Source: a virus
Strand: one strand, 5' to 3'
Virus record (IMG/VR): IMGVR_UViG_3300021962_000537
Span: 1-26,890 of that record
DNA length: 26,890 nucleotides
The notes beneath the pieces are model-generated. The model saw only the letters and a program-made list of their open reading frames with translations, did no database searches and had not been told where the DNA came from. Position numbers and translations under genes: made by a program. Numbering within the stretch: the stretch's first letter is position 1; each line of letters starts with the position of its first letter. Positions 17,166 to 23,489 of this stretch are shown piece after piece.

Positions 17166-17352
17166 TTATGTTTACCTCTTGTTGTCTAATGCAGTCTAAT
17201 TTATTTATGTTAAATAATGTCTTGTCGTTGTAAGCAGCTTCAACTCTAGCCTTATGTTTTTCACACTCATACACTGTTTGAAATGGCCCGGTTACAGACC
17301 TTTCTGTAATACCTAGTTGTACAAAAATCATAATAGATACTAGGTAAAACAT
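17158..17352 (-). CDS. Small exported or membrane-anchored protein
   Basis: With the start used here the protein is 64 aa, beginning MFYLVSIMIFVQLG, a hydrophobic N-terminus that reads as a signal peptide or anchor. A polar Cys-containing part follows (YECEKHKARVEAAY, KLDCIRQQEV) and could form one disulfide in the periplasm. An upstream ATG at 17385 would add 11 polar residues (MLSQQQKWQNK) but overlap the preceding gene by 32 bases. The ATG at 17352 lies one base after that gene's stop, like other junctions here, so I prefer it. Function is unknown. Position and size would also suit an outer-membrane spanin or superinfection factor, but no lipobox is visible. Confidence 0.5.
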   Translation of the reverse strand: MFYLVSIMIFVQLGITERSVTGPFQTVYECEKHKARVEAAYNDKTLFNINKLDCIRQQEVNING

Positions 17353-17353
17353 T

Positions 17354-17938
17354 TTATTCTGCCATTTCTGTTGCTGCGATAACAATTCTTGTTTTTACTG
17401 TTTCAAGATCTGAAGGTTTTTTATTAAAGCCTACAGACATATACCCATGAAAATGTCCTGCTGCTGGAGGAATAGATACTCTACACATGTATTTAACTTT
17501 AATGCTATCCATCCATTTACCAACCTTGCTTGAAGATTTAAATGGTGCACAGTAAACCTCACCACGAAGCATGGTCATTGCGGCATTATTTCTGTTATTC
17601 TGTCCACTATTAAATAGACTGGTAATATGACCTTCAACTGGAGTAAATCGTGTACCATTTCTATTTAATGCAAGAACAGTAACTCGTTGATTTTTGGAAG
17701 CATCTGCTTTATGGACAACTAACCCCAAAGCGTTAATATCTGATAAAAGTTTTTTAGAAATACTTTCTAATTTTGTAACTTCTAAAACATCAACATGGCC
17801 TGATCCAATAAACTTAGTAATTAACTTTTTATTATCATAAATAAGCCATCCAGCACCAACTAATAGACCAATAAGAATCAATGCGAATAGTTTAAATCCG
17901 CTATCAACCCATTTAATAAGATCTATTAGTTTATCCAT
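17354..17938 (-). CDS. Membrane-anchored protein with extracytoplasmic domain, function unknown
   Basis: This 194-aa protein has one membrane helix at about 16-34 (KLFALILIGLLVGAGWLIY). A soluble domain of about 150 residues follows, with an alternating beta/alpha pattern (LGLVVHKADASKNQRVTVL, MLRGEVYCAPF, YMCRVSIPPAAGHFHGYMSV). The overall pattern is reminiscent of a GAF-like sensory fold, but I could not confirm this. A Cys pair (VYCAP ... YMCRV) is present. It sits 3 bases downstream of a secreted solute-binding protein and is followed by another membrane-directed protein, so a joint role in the host envelope is plausible. Confidence 0.55.
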   Translation of the reverse strand: MDKLIDLIKWVDSGFKLFALILIGLLVGAGWLIYDNKKLITKFIGSGHVDVLEVTKLESISKKLLSDINALGLVVHKADASKNQRVTVLALNRNGTRFTPVEGHITSLFNSGQNNRNNAAMTMLRGEVYCAPFKSSSKVGKWMDSIKVKYMCRVSIPPAAGHFHGYMSVGFNKKPSDLETVKTRIVIAATEMAE

Positions 17939-17941
17939 CTT

Positions 17942-18970
17942 TTACCTTTTATTAAAAAATCTTTTAGACCATTCTTTATCTGTAAAGTCATTATCTTCTA
18001 AATAAGTTTTCCAAGATCTAAAAAGAAAAGTTTTATCCTTTTTATTAAAATAAATCTTTTCATCAAAATCTTTTCTAACCGGAAGTCTACCGTCAATTTT
18101 GTAAATTAGTTCTTGTCCTCGTTTACTTAGTAACCAATTTACAAATAGTTTAGCAGAATATTTAGAATTACTATTTTTAATTATTGCTACTGGAGTTACT
18201 GTTAAAGGTACTTCTTTAAAGCAATGTGCTTCAATTGGCATACCTTTTTTTTTATATCGTTCTACGTTATCTAAACCCATATAAAGAATAAAATCAAACT
18301 CACCCAAACTTAATAGTGAAAACATATTAGATAGACTACTTGTAGTTTTATAAGGCTTACTACTAAAAACCTTATCCATTTTATCTAAAACTTCTTTTTT
18401 AGAATACGCACTTAAAAAAGAACTGTACACTTTTTCCTTATTATTAACAGCTACTATTTTTTTAGTTTTAATTACATAATCTAAAAAGTCTGTTAAATTG
18501 TTAGGTAGTTCTTTGCTATTAATTTTTTTGGTGTGGTAAACAGAACACCAAGCTTTAATGGAATATGATGCCCATTTATTTTCAATACCTTTATGCTCTT
18601 CTTTAAGCATAGTATATTCGGGTAAAGAATTTAAACTTTCTAAATGTCCACCATTATAAAGAATATCTAAATAGTCTGAAAAACCAATAAAAACATCCAT
18701 ATCAAATTTTTTAGTTTGTCTAAAAGTTACAATACTTTTAATGTTTTGTTTTGTGCCTTTACGTTCATAATTAATATTTATATATGGATAGTCTTTTTTA
18801 AATTCTTTATACAAATCTTTCCATAATGTATTTTCGCGCCATCTTCCGTGAATAACTAATTCTGATTCTTTTTTAGCTTTATTTTCCCAATCTTTAATAG
18901 ATTCACTTTTTACTGGATAACTAAAAAAAATAAAGACGCATATAAATATATAAAATAGTTTATTTTTCAT
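17942..18970 (-). CDS. Secreted ABC-type solute-binding protein (Fe(III)/2-aminoethylphosphonate/polyamine-like class)
   Basis: This 342-aa protein has a clear Sec signal peptide: MKNK, a hydrophobic core (LFYIFICVFIFFSY) and a likely cut after VKS at residue 22. No lipobox Cys is at the cleavage site, so the product should be free in the periplasm. The rest follows the periplasmic binding-protein plan: FDMDVFIGFSDYLDILYNGG (about 89-108), FDFILYMGLDNVERYKKKG (about 225-243), AKLFVNWLLSKRGQELIYK (273-291) and GRLPVRKD (294-301). The last two are strongly characteristic of Fe(III)-type (FbpA/AfuA) substrate-binding proteins. The adjacent Tyr-Tyr iron ligands of FbpA are not seen, so the ligand may differ. 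The gene is strikingly AT- and Lys-rich compared with the flanking tail genes (18001-18060 has 10 G/C in 60). No permease or ATPase is encoded nearby. Such a gene inside a phage tail operon is unexpected. Confidence 0.85.
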   Translation of the reverse strand: MKNKLFYIFICVFIFFSYPVKSESIKDWENKAKKESELVIHGRWRENTLWKDLYKEFKKDYPYININYERKGTKQNIKSIVTFRQTKKFDMDVFIGFSDYLDILYNGGHLESLNSLPEYTMLKEEHKGIENKWASYSIKAWCSVYHTKKINSKELPNNLTDFLDYVIKTKKIVAVNNKEKVYSSFLSAYSKKEVLDKMDKVFSSKPYKTTSSLSNMFSLLSLGEFDFILYMGLDNVERYKKKGMPIEAHCFKEVPLTVTPVAIIKNSNSKYSAKLFVNWLLSKRGQELIYKIDGRLPVRKDFDEKIYFNKKDKTFLFRSWKTYLEDNDFTDKEWSKRFFNKR

Positions 18971-18979
18971 TGTTCTTTC

Positions 18980-19429
18980 TTATGGTTTAGTTGGTAGAAT
19001 TTTATCACTTACTTGCCCAACAAGAGATTTAATAAAGGTACGTTCTTCATCTGTAATTGCACTGATTGAAGTTGGATCATTTGGTACTACACGAAGATCA
19101 ATCCACTCAATAATCTTATCAAGAATTGGAGCCATCATTTCAATACGTTCAGTGCTTGAAGGAATAGATAGCCTACGCAATTCAAGTTTATCTTCATAGA
19201 TATCCTGTGTAGTTTTAGAAACTACTTTAGGACGAACTGTAACTTTGTTTCCTTCAATTACAGTTTCAATGCCATCAACTTTTTGAGTGGATGAATCATA
19301 AATAGCATCTACAGTATATTCATATAGATATAGTCCTTCAGCAGTTAGTTGATCTGCTGTAATGTCTCCAATAATTTCTTTTACTGAGGCAACATTACCA
19401 TTGTTGTCTAGTGTAGCATAGTAAGCCAT
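18980..19429 (-). CDS. Tail-cluster protein, possible fibre assembly factor
   Basis: In this 149-aa acidic soluble protein the first 75 residues look beta-rich (YYATLDNNGNVASVKEI, LYLYEYTVDAIYDS), in the style of small phage tail-accessory proteins. The C-terminal half is helical, with ELRRLSIPSSTERIEMMAP and a final helix (DEERTFIKSLVGQVSDKIL). This beta-then-helix plan and the neighbourhood of fibre genes recall tail-fibre assembly chaperones, but no family signature was recognised. It begins 15 bases after the QueC-like gene and ends 9 bases before the solute-binding protein gene. Confidence 0.45.
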   Translation of the reverse strand: MAYYATLDNNGNVASVKEIIGDITADQLTAEGLYLYEYTVDAIYDSSTQKVDGIETVIEGNKVTVRPKVVSKTTQDIYEDKLELRRLSIPSSTERIEMMAPILDKIIEWIDLRVVPNDPTSISAITDEERTFIKSLVGQVSDKILPTKP

Positions 19430-19444
19430 ATTAATTATTCCTTA

Positions 19445-20137
19445 TTATAGATACCAATTAGTTGCTTTACCGGGTAGCCCAACATAAGGACCACGCCTAG
19501 TTACTTTCATATAATAATCTAAAACTTTGTCAGATGTCCAACCATCATTAAGTTTTTCTTCACAGAAAGCTACATACTTGCATTTAAAAGTACAGCTACC
19601 ACATGGAGTTACCACACCATTTTCAATTGTACACTTTCCACACTTAAGAGTTATATTATATAGGTTTTTTGGTAAATTTGCAATAGCGTGTGGCTTACCT
19701 TGGTTTAATTCTACTAGTGGCATAAATACTTTATTTAAAAAGGTTTCTTTTAGCTGTTTAATGAAAGCATCGTTTCCTGTTGGCGATTTAACAACTTTAC
19801 GATTATCTTCTGTAGCCTTACCAATTAAAAACTTATCAAAGCCCTTTTCAAGATACTTTTGACCTTGTTTTAAAGCTTCTTTTGTCGAATAATATTTCAT
19901 ATCTTCTTTTGAAACTGCCACAATATTTTCAAATGTAAAATCTCGTACATTTGTTTTTAACCAGTTAACTATATTTTGTGAAAATGTTTTTTCTAGTGAA
20001 GCTGAATTTATTTCAGGTGTAAGTTCAGTAAAATCAACATGAAAAGCTGTAATCTCGTCTTGTGTTTCAGACAAAGTTTTATAAAGTAGATAAGTGCTAT
20101 CTACACCGCCAGTAATTGAAATACATGTCTTTGTCAT
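19445..20137 (-). CDS. QueC-like N-type ATP pyrophosphatase (PP-loop) with Cys cluster
   Basis: This 230-aa protein starts with a PP-loop, SITGGVDSTYLLY (T9-G10-G11-V12-D13-S14), a variant of SGGxDS with Thr for the first Ser. FHVDFTELTPE (33-41) fits the second strand of the adenylation fold. The C-terminal third has a cysteine cluster C166, C169, C179, C182, C186 and C192 (CGKC ... PCGSCTFKC), very like the zinc site of QueC, which converts carboxy-deazaguanine to preQ0 with ATP and ammonia. Phage QueC homologues usually serve deazaguanine DNA modification, but no folE, queD, queE or transglycosylase (DpdA/TGT) gene is in the window. It lies directly after the glycine-rich adhesin gene with a one-base TAATG overlap. 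A different amide- or nitrile-forming role on another substrate is possible. Confidence 0.75.
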   Translation of the reverse strand: MTKTCISITGGVDSTYLLYKTLSETQDEITAFHVDFTELTPEINSASLEKTFSQNIVNWLKTNVRDFTFENIVAVSKEDMKYYSTKEALKQGQKYLEKGFDKFLIGKATEDNRKVVKSPTGNDAFIKQLKETFLNKVFMPLVELNQGKPHAIANLPKNLYNITLKCGKCTIENGVVTPCGSCTFKCKYVAFCEEKLNDGWTSDKVLDYYMKVTRRGPYVGLPGKATNWYL

Positions 20138-21024
20138 TATGATACCGCACCTTTAACATTAGGATCAGTAGAACCACTTACCCAAGTAACAGAGTTTCCA
20201 TTTAGATTGATTGCTTTGCCAGCAGCACCACCGGCACCACCGGGAAATGCTGCATCAAAAGTTCCACCCGCATTGCCAGCAGCACCGGGATTTCCTCCCG
20301 TTCCACCAGCACCAGCGGTATAAGGACTATCAAAACCACCAGCCCCACCAGCACCACCGGCAGAGGTTGTACCAGCAGAACCAGCAGAACCGGGGGCTGC
20401 TGAACTACCACCCGCACCTCCTGTACCTACGGCATTACCGGCACCACCACCACCGCCGCCACCACCAGCCGTATAGTCATTTTTACCAACACTCTCATTC
20501 AAGCAGCCACCGCCGCCACCACCACCACCGCCACCCCAAATATAACCAGAGCCATTAGTAATAGTTGTAGGGCAAGTAATATTCATTGCATTGCCAGCGG
20601 CACTACCGGCACTACCACCTTGTGGTGGATTTGGAGCGTCGTTGCCACCTTTTCCACCGGCACCGCCAGCACCTTCAATTGTTCCTAAATTAATTAAATT
20701 AACAGTACAAGTGCCGGGTATAGCGCCAAAGGTAAAAGCAGGACTGCCGGTGCTAGATGAATTAATAACAATGGAAGAATTAACAGTACAATTAATAGTA
20801 ACCGCAGAAGTGCCATCATAACCAGCAGCCACAGCAGCAGTATAAAGGTTAAAGTTTGTCTGATTTGTAGACACAGTTACATTGATTGCGGAGGTAAAAA
20901 ATTCACGCCAAACACCACCAGACTTAATATATCCATTGGTTGCACTTCTCCAAACCCCAGAAGCTTTTACATAAAGCCCTGTAATAGTTCTCCAAGCACC
21001 ACTGTCTTTAACTGATAATGTCAT
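20137..21024 (-). CDS. Glycine-rich receptor-binding adhesin / tail tip protein
   Basis: In this 295-aa protein the N-terminal 45 residues carry three tandem units with VK/IK ... GxW-R (KDSGAWRTITG, KASGVWRSATNG, KSGGVWREF), a module known from phage tail proteins. Residues about 115-280 are extremely Gly/Ala/Ser-rich with uninterrupted Gly runs, and with GGAGG, GSAGSAG and GNAGG repeats split by short non-Gly loops (CLNESVGKNDYT, FDSPYTAG). This layout resembles polyglycine-II adhesins such as Gp38 of T-even-like Salmonella phage S16, where loops between Gly helices contact the receptor. Local base composition is GC-rich, opposite to the surrounding genes. It probably caps the fibre encoded directly upstream. 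Confidence 0.7.
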   Translation of the reverse strand: MTLSVKDSGAWRTITGLYVKASGVWRSATNGYIKSGGVWREFFTSAINVTVSTNQTNFNLYTAAVAAGYDGTSAVTINCTVNSSIVINSSSTGSPAFTFGAIPGTCTVNLINLGTIEGAGGAGGKGGNDAPNPPQGGSAGSAAGNAMNITCPTTITNGSGYIWGGGGGGGGGGCLNESVGKNDYTAGGGGGGGGAGNAVGTGGAGGSSAAPGSAGSAGTTSAGGAGGAGGFDSPYTAGAGGTGGNPGAAGNAGGTFDAAFPGGAGGAAGKAINLNGNSVTWVSGSTDPNVKGAVS

Positions 21025-21044
21025 ATTATTATTATACCTCTTTT

Positions 21045-22937
21045 TTAGTACTTATACCAGATATCTCCATCAGAACCACCTGTTGGATCTGATATAGAAA
21101 TAGTCCTAGCACCATATGCATTTTGTGACGTATTACCAAAATTAGAAGCACTAACTATACTACTGAAAGATCCAGTAGTTCCTGATAATCCCCCTGTAAG
21201 TGTACCACCAGTTAGGGGTAAGTAGTTAGCAATGCTTGTAGCTAAGGCACCTGAAACAGTAGCAATATAATTATTAGTAGAAGTAATAGCTGTAGCATTT
21301 ACCGATGTTAAGGCAGATACAGCAGCAACTACTATATTTGTGTTTCCAATGCTTGTAGCCAGTGCAGAAGATACAGCGGCTAATTCAGTAGAAGTTGCGT
21401 AGTCAAAACCACCAATCACAGTATTAATAGAAGTAATAGCCGCTAAATTAACTGATGTTAAAGCCGATACAGCAGCAATTGTAATATTGCTATTATTAAT
21501 ACTTGTAGCAAAGGTAGCTGAAAGGGCTACGGCAAAATCACTTACAGAAGTAATACGAGTATTAGCTGTTTGAATACTTGTAGCTAATGCAGTAGAAGTT
21601 GCTGCAAGTTCAGCAGAAGTTGCATAGTCTAAACCATCAATAATTGTATTAATTGAAGTAATTGCTGCTGTGTTAACAGATGTTAAAGCTGATACAGCAG
21701 CAATTGTAATATTGCTATTATTAATACTTGTAGCAAAGGTAGCTGAAAGGGCTACGGCAAAATCACTTACAGAAGTAATTCTTGCATTAGCCGCCGCTAA
21801 ATCAGCAGATGTTGCTACTGATGCAGGAATGGATGCTTGTAGGCCAGTTAGATTACTACCATCACCCCAATAAGCTGTTGCTGAAACATTACCACTTAAA
21901 GTAATGTTTGTCCCTAATAAATCACCTGTAAGTGTACCACCAGCTAAAGGAAGATGATTTGCAATGCTTGTTGCCATTGTAGCTGAAAGTGCTACAGCAA
22001 AGTCACTTACAGAAGTTACACGGGTATTTACAGTATCAATACTTGTAGCTAAAGTAGAAGATAGTGCAACAGCAAAATCACTGACAGATGTTACCCTACT
22101 GTTAACGGCAGCTAGATCCGCAGATGTTGCTACTGATGCAGGAATGGATGCTTGTAGTCCTGTAAGGTTACTACCATTACCCCAGTAAGCCACTGCTGAT
22201 ACATTACCACTAAGTGTAATATTTGTTCCTGAAAGATTTCCAGTAAGTGTACCGCCAGTTAATGGAAGATGATTTGCAATGCTTGTTGCCATTGTAGCTG
22301 ATAAAGCAACTGCATAATCACTTACAGAAGTAATTCTGGTATTTGCAGTTGAAATACTGGTGGCTAAAGCCGAAGATACAGCAGCTAATTCAGCACTTGT
22401 AGCAAAGTCAAAAGCATCAATAACTGCATTAATTGAAGTAATAGCGTTTGTATTAACCGTAATATTTGTATTACTATTTCCGATACTTGTGGCTAGTGCG
22501 GAAGAAACTGCTACAGTATAGTCACTAACAGAAGTAATACGTGAACTTACCGCAGCTAAATTAATAGAAGTTGCTACACTGGCTGCAACTGAAAATGTAG
22601 GATTGCCTTCTGTACCATTGGCATTGCTAATAGATACACCCTTACCACCAGTAAGAGTACGGCCATAAACTTGTCCACCACTTACAGCTACAACACCAGT
22701 AGCACCCGTAAGGTCAGCAACAGCATTAAGTACAGAAGCAGAAGCTGTAAGGGTTGTGCCATTTAATTGAAAAGTACCATTAACATTAACCGCTGAATTA
22801 CTTAGTTGAAGAGGCGAAGCCGTTCCATTACCATCTTTGACATTCCTAGCAGTAGCCGTCAAGCCACCATTGGAATTGTCCATCTGGAGCAAATCTTTAT
22901 AGGTATTAGCAATTTCTTTACCTGTAAGTCCAGCCAT
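21045..22937 (-). CDS. Long tail fibre built from sequence repeats
   Basis: I choose the ATG at 22937 (630 aa, MAGLTGKEIANTYKDLLQ) because it makes a one-base TAATG overlap with the previous gene, as at eight other junctions here. The upstream ATG at 22952 would add only EYSI. The N-terminus probably binds the virion (DLLQMDNSNGGLT). The shaft is a long run of Ala/Ser/Thr/Val repeats with SVSDFAVALSATxATSI, ITSINTxIDGxDYATSAELAA and LPLTGGTLTGxLSGTNITLS units, suited to a trimeric beta or coiled-coil fibre. Near-identical modules occur at 105-residue and 75-residue spacings. The C-terminus (SQNAYGAR ... DGDIWYKY) is shared with the 224-aa protein at 16491. The adhesin gene follows after 20 bases. 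Confidence 0.8.
   Translation of the reverse strand: MAGLTGKEIANTYKDLLQMDNSNGGLTATARNVKDGNGTASPLQLSNSAVNVNGTFQLNGTTLTASASVLNAVADLTGATGVVAVSGGQVYGRTLTGGKGVSISNANGTEGNPTFSVAASVATSINLAAVSSRITSVSDYTVAVSSALATSIGNSNTNITVNTNAITSINAVIDAFDFATSAELAAVSSALATSISTANTRITSVSDYAVALSATMATSIANHLPLTGGTLTGNLSGTNITLSGNVSAVAYWGNGSNLTGLQASIPASVATSADLAAVNSRVTSVSDFAVALSSTLATSIDTVNTRVTSVSDFAVALSATMATSIANHLPLAGGTLTGDLLGTNITLSGNVSATAYWGDGSNLTGLQASIPASVATSADLAAANARITSVSDFAVALSATFATSINNSNITIAAVSALTSVNTAAITSINTIIDGLDYATSAELAATSTALATSIQTANTRITSVSDFAVALSATFATSINNSNITIAAVSALTSVNLAAITSINTVIGGFDYATSTELAAVSSALATSIGNTNIVVAAVSALTSVNATAITSTNNYIATVSGALATSIANYLPLTGGTLTGGLSGTTGSFSSIVSASNFGNTSQNAYGARTISISDPTGGSDGDIWYKY
21466..21779 (-). 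repeat. In-frame 89-base perfect direct repeat inside the fibre gene
   Basis: Bases 21466-21554 and 21691-21779 are identical over 89 positions and lie exactly 225 bases (75 codons) apart, so both encode the same residues of the fibre shaft. Exact nucleotide identity, rather than only similar protein, points to recent duplication or gene conversion. Confidence 0.9.
21805..22301 (-). repeat. Tandem 105-codon fibre modules
   Basis: Two anchors recur at an offset of 315 bases: 21805-21842 equals 22120-22157 and 21949-21986 equals 22264-22301, each 38 bases exact. The sequence between them is similar but diverged, showing an older duplication of a module of 105 codons (LPLxGGTLTGxL ... LQASIPASVATSADLAA). 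Confidence 0.85.
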
Positions 22938-23215
22938 TATACTGTATTCCAATCATTATTTGAGTTTTCCCAATCTTCTTGGTATTGATTCCAGTCTACA
23001 TTTCTACCTAAAGACTGTGGAGGACGAGGATCTTTAATAAACTCACTGTCACGAACATTTGGAGTTTTATTTTGTGGATGATTCTTCATATCATAAGAAC
23101 CTTCCCAATCTTCAGAACATACCAGCATACCATAACTATTTTTTCTTAGCTGGTTATACCTGTATCTAAAACCACAAATATCACAGATTGCATATGCTCT
23201 TTTTGTTGATGCCAT
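22937..23215 (-). CDS. Zinc-ribbon-like small protein, paralogue of the next upstream gene
   Basis: In this 92-aa protein CDICGF supplies C11 and C14, and a third Cys is C33 (GMLVCSEDWEG). The conserved KNHPQNK could supply a His ligand. The C-terminal third is polar and Trp/Asn-rich (WNQYQEDWENSNNDWNTV). Residues 11-65 are 30/55 identical, without gaps, to the 85-aa protein encoded just upstream, so the two arose by tandem duplication. Small zinc-ribbon proteins of this kind recur beside neck-protein genes in marine phages; the role is unknown. Its stop overlaps the fibre ATG. Confidence 0.65.
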   Translation of the reverse strand: MASTKRAYAICDICGFRYRYNQLRKNSYGMLVCSEDWEGSYDMKNHPQNKTPNVRDSEFIKDPRPPQSLGRNVDWNQYQEDWENSNNDWNTV

Positions 23216-23227
23216 AATTTATTTACC

Positions 23228-23485
23228 TTATGGATAAACTGGCGGTAGCCAATCTGTTGTAGTAACTGTTACGTAAGTATCACCCTCATCGGGCCTTGCA
23301 TCTCTAATATTTTCATCGTCCTGTGTTCTTGGATTTTTATTCTGTGGATGATTTTTTAAATCAAATCTACCATCCCAATCACTAGGACATACTCTAAAAC
23401 CTAACGTATTCTTTTTTAAGTCTCGTAATGGATATTCAAAACCACAAACATCACACTCGCCAATTGCAATCTTTTCACTTGCCAT
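23228..23485 (-). CDS. Zinc-ribbon-like small protein (paralogue)
   Basis: This 85-aa protein has CDVCGF (C11, C14), a third Cys at C33 (VCPSDWDG) and KNHPQNKNP, in register with the 92-aa neighbour. The C-terminal tail differs (GDTYVTVTTTDWLPPVYP, beta-like rather than Asn/Trp-rich), suggesting the two copies bind different partners while sharing the metal-binding head. It begins 4 bases after the gp4-like gene and ends 12 bases before its paralogue. Confidence 0.65.
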   Translation of the reverse strand: MASEKIAIGECDVCGFEYPLRDLKKNTLGFRVCPSDWDGRFDLKNHPQNKNPRTQDDENIRDARPDEGDTYVTVTTTDWLPPVYP

Positions 23486-23489
23486 TTGC

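Noticed and set aside
17158-17385. The longer 75-aa version of the small exported protein, starting at 17385.
   Set aside because: It overlaps the preceding gene by 32 bases and puts a polar stretch before the hydrophobic signal; the ATG at 17352 fits the local gene spacing better.
17942-18970. A host gene indicating that the window is a prophage boundary or chromosomal contamination.
   Set aside because: The gene is flanked on both sides by phage tail genes in the same orientation with 3-9 base spacing, and no other bacterial gene or attachment-site repeat is visible.
17942-18970. Calling the solute-binding protein specifically an iron (FbpA/FutA) protein.
   Set aside because: The C-terminal signatures fit that class, but the adjacent Tyr-Tyr iron ligands are not seen, so the ligand is left open.
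20211-20558. Open + strand frame coding a His/Arg/Gln-rich peptide opposite the glycine-rich adhesin.
   Set aside because: It is the antisense shadow of Gly-codon runs; the composition is explained by the opposite strand and it lacks neighbours in the same direction.
21160-22600. Many short near-identical repeats, superficially like a CRISPR array.
   Set aside because: The repeats are in frame inside one continuous coding sequence, have unequal spacing and encode fibre shaft modules. There are no constant-length repeats with unique spacers and no cas genes.
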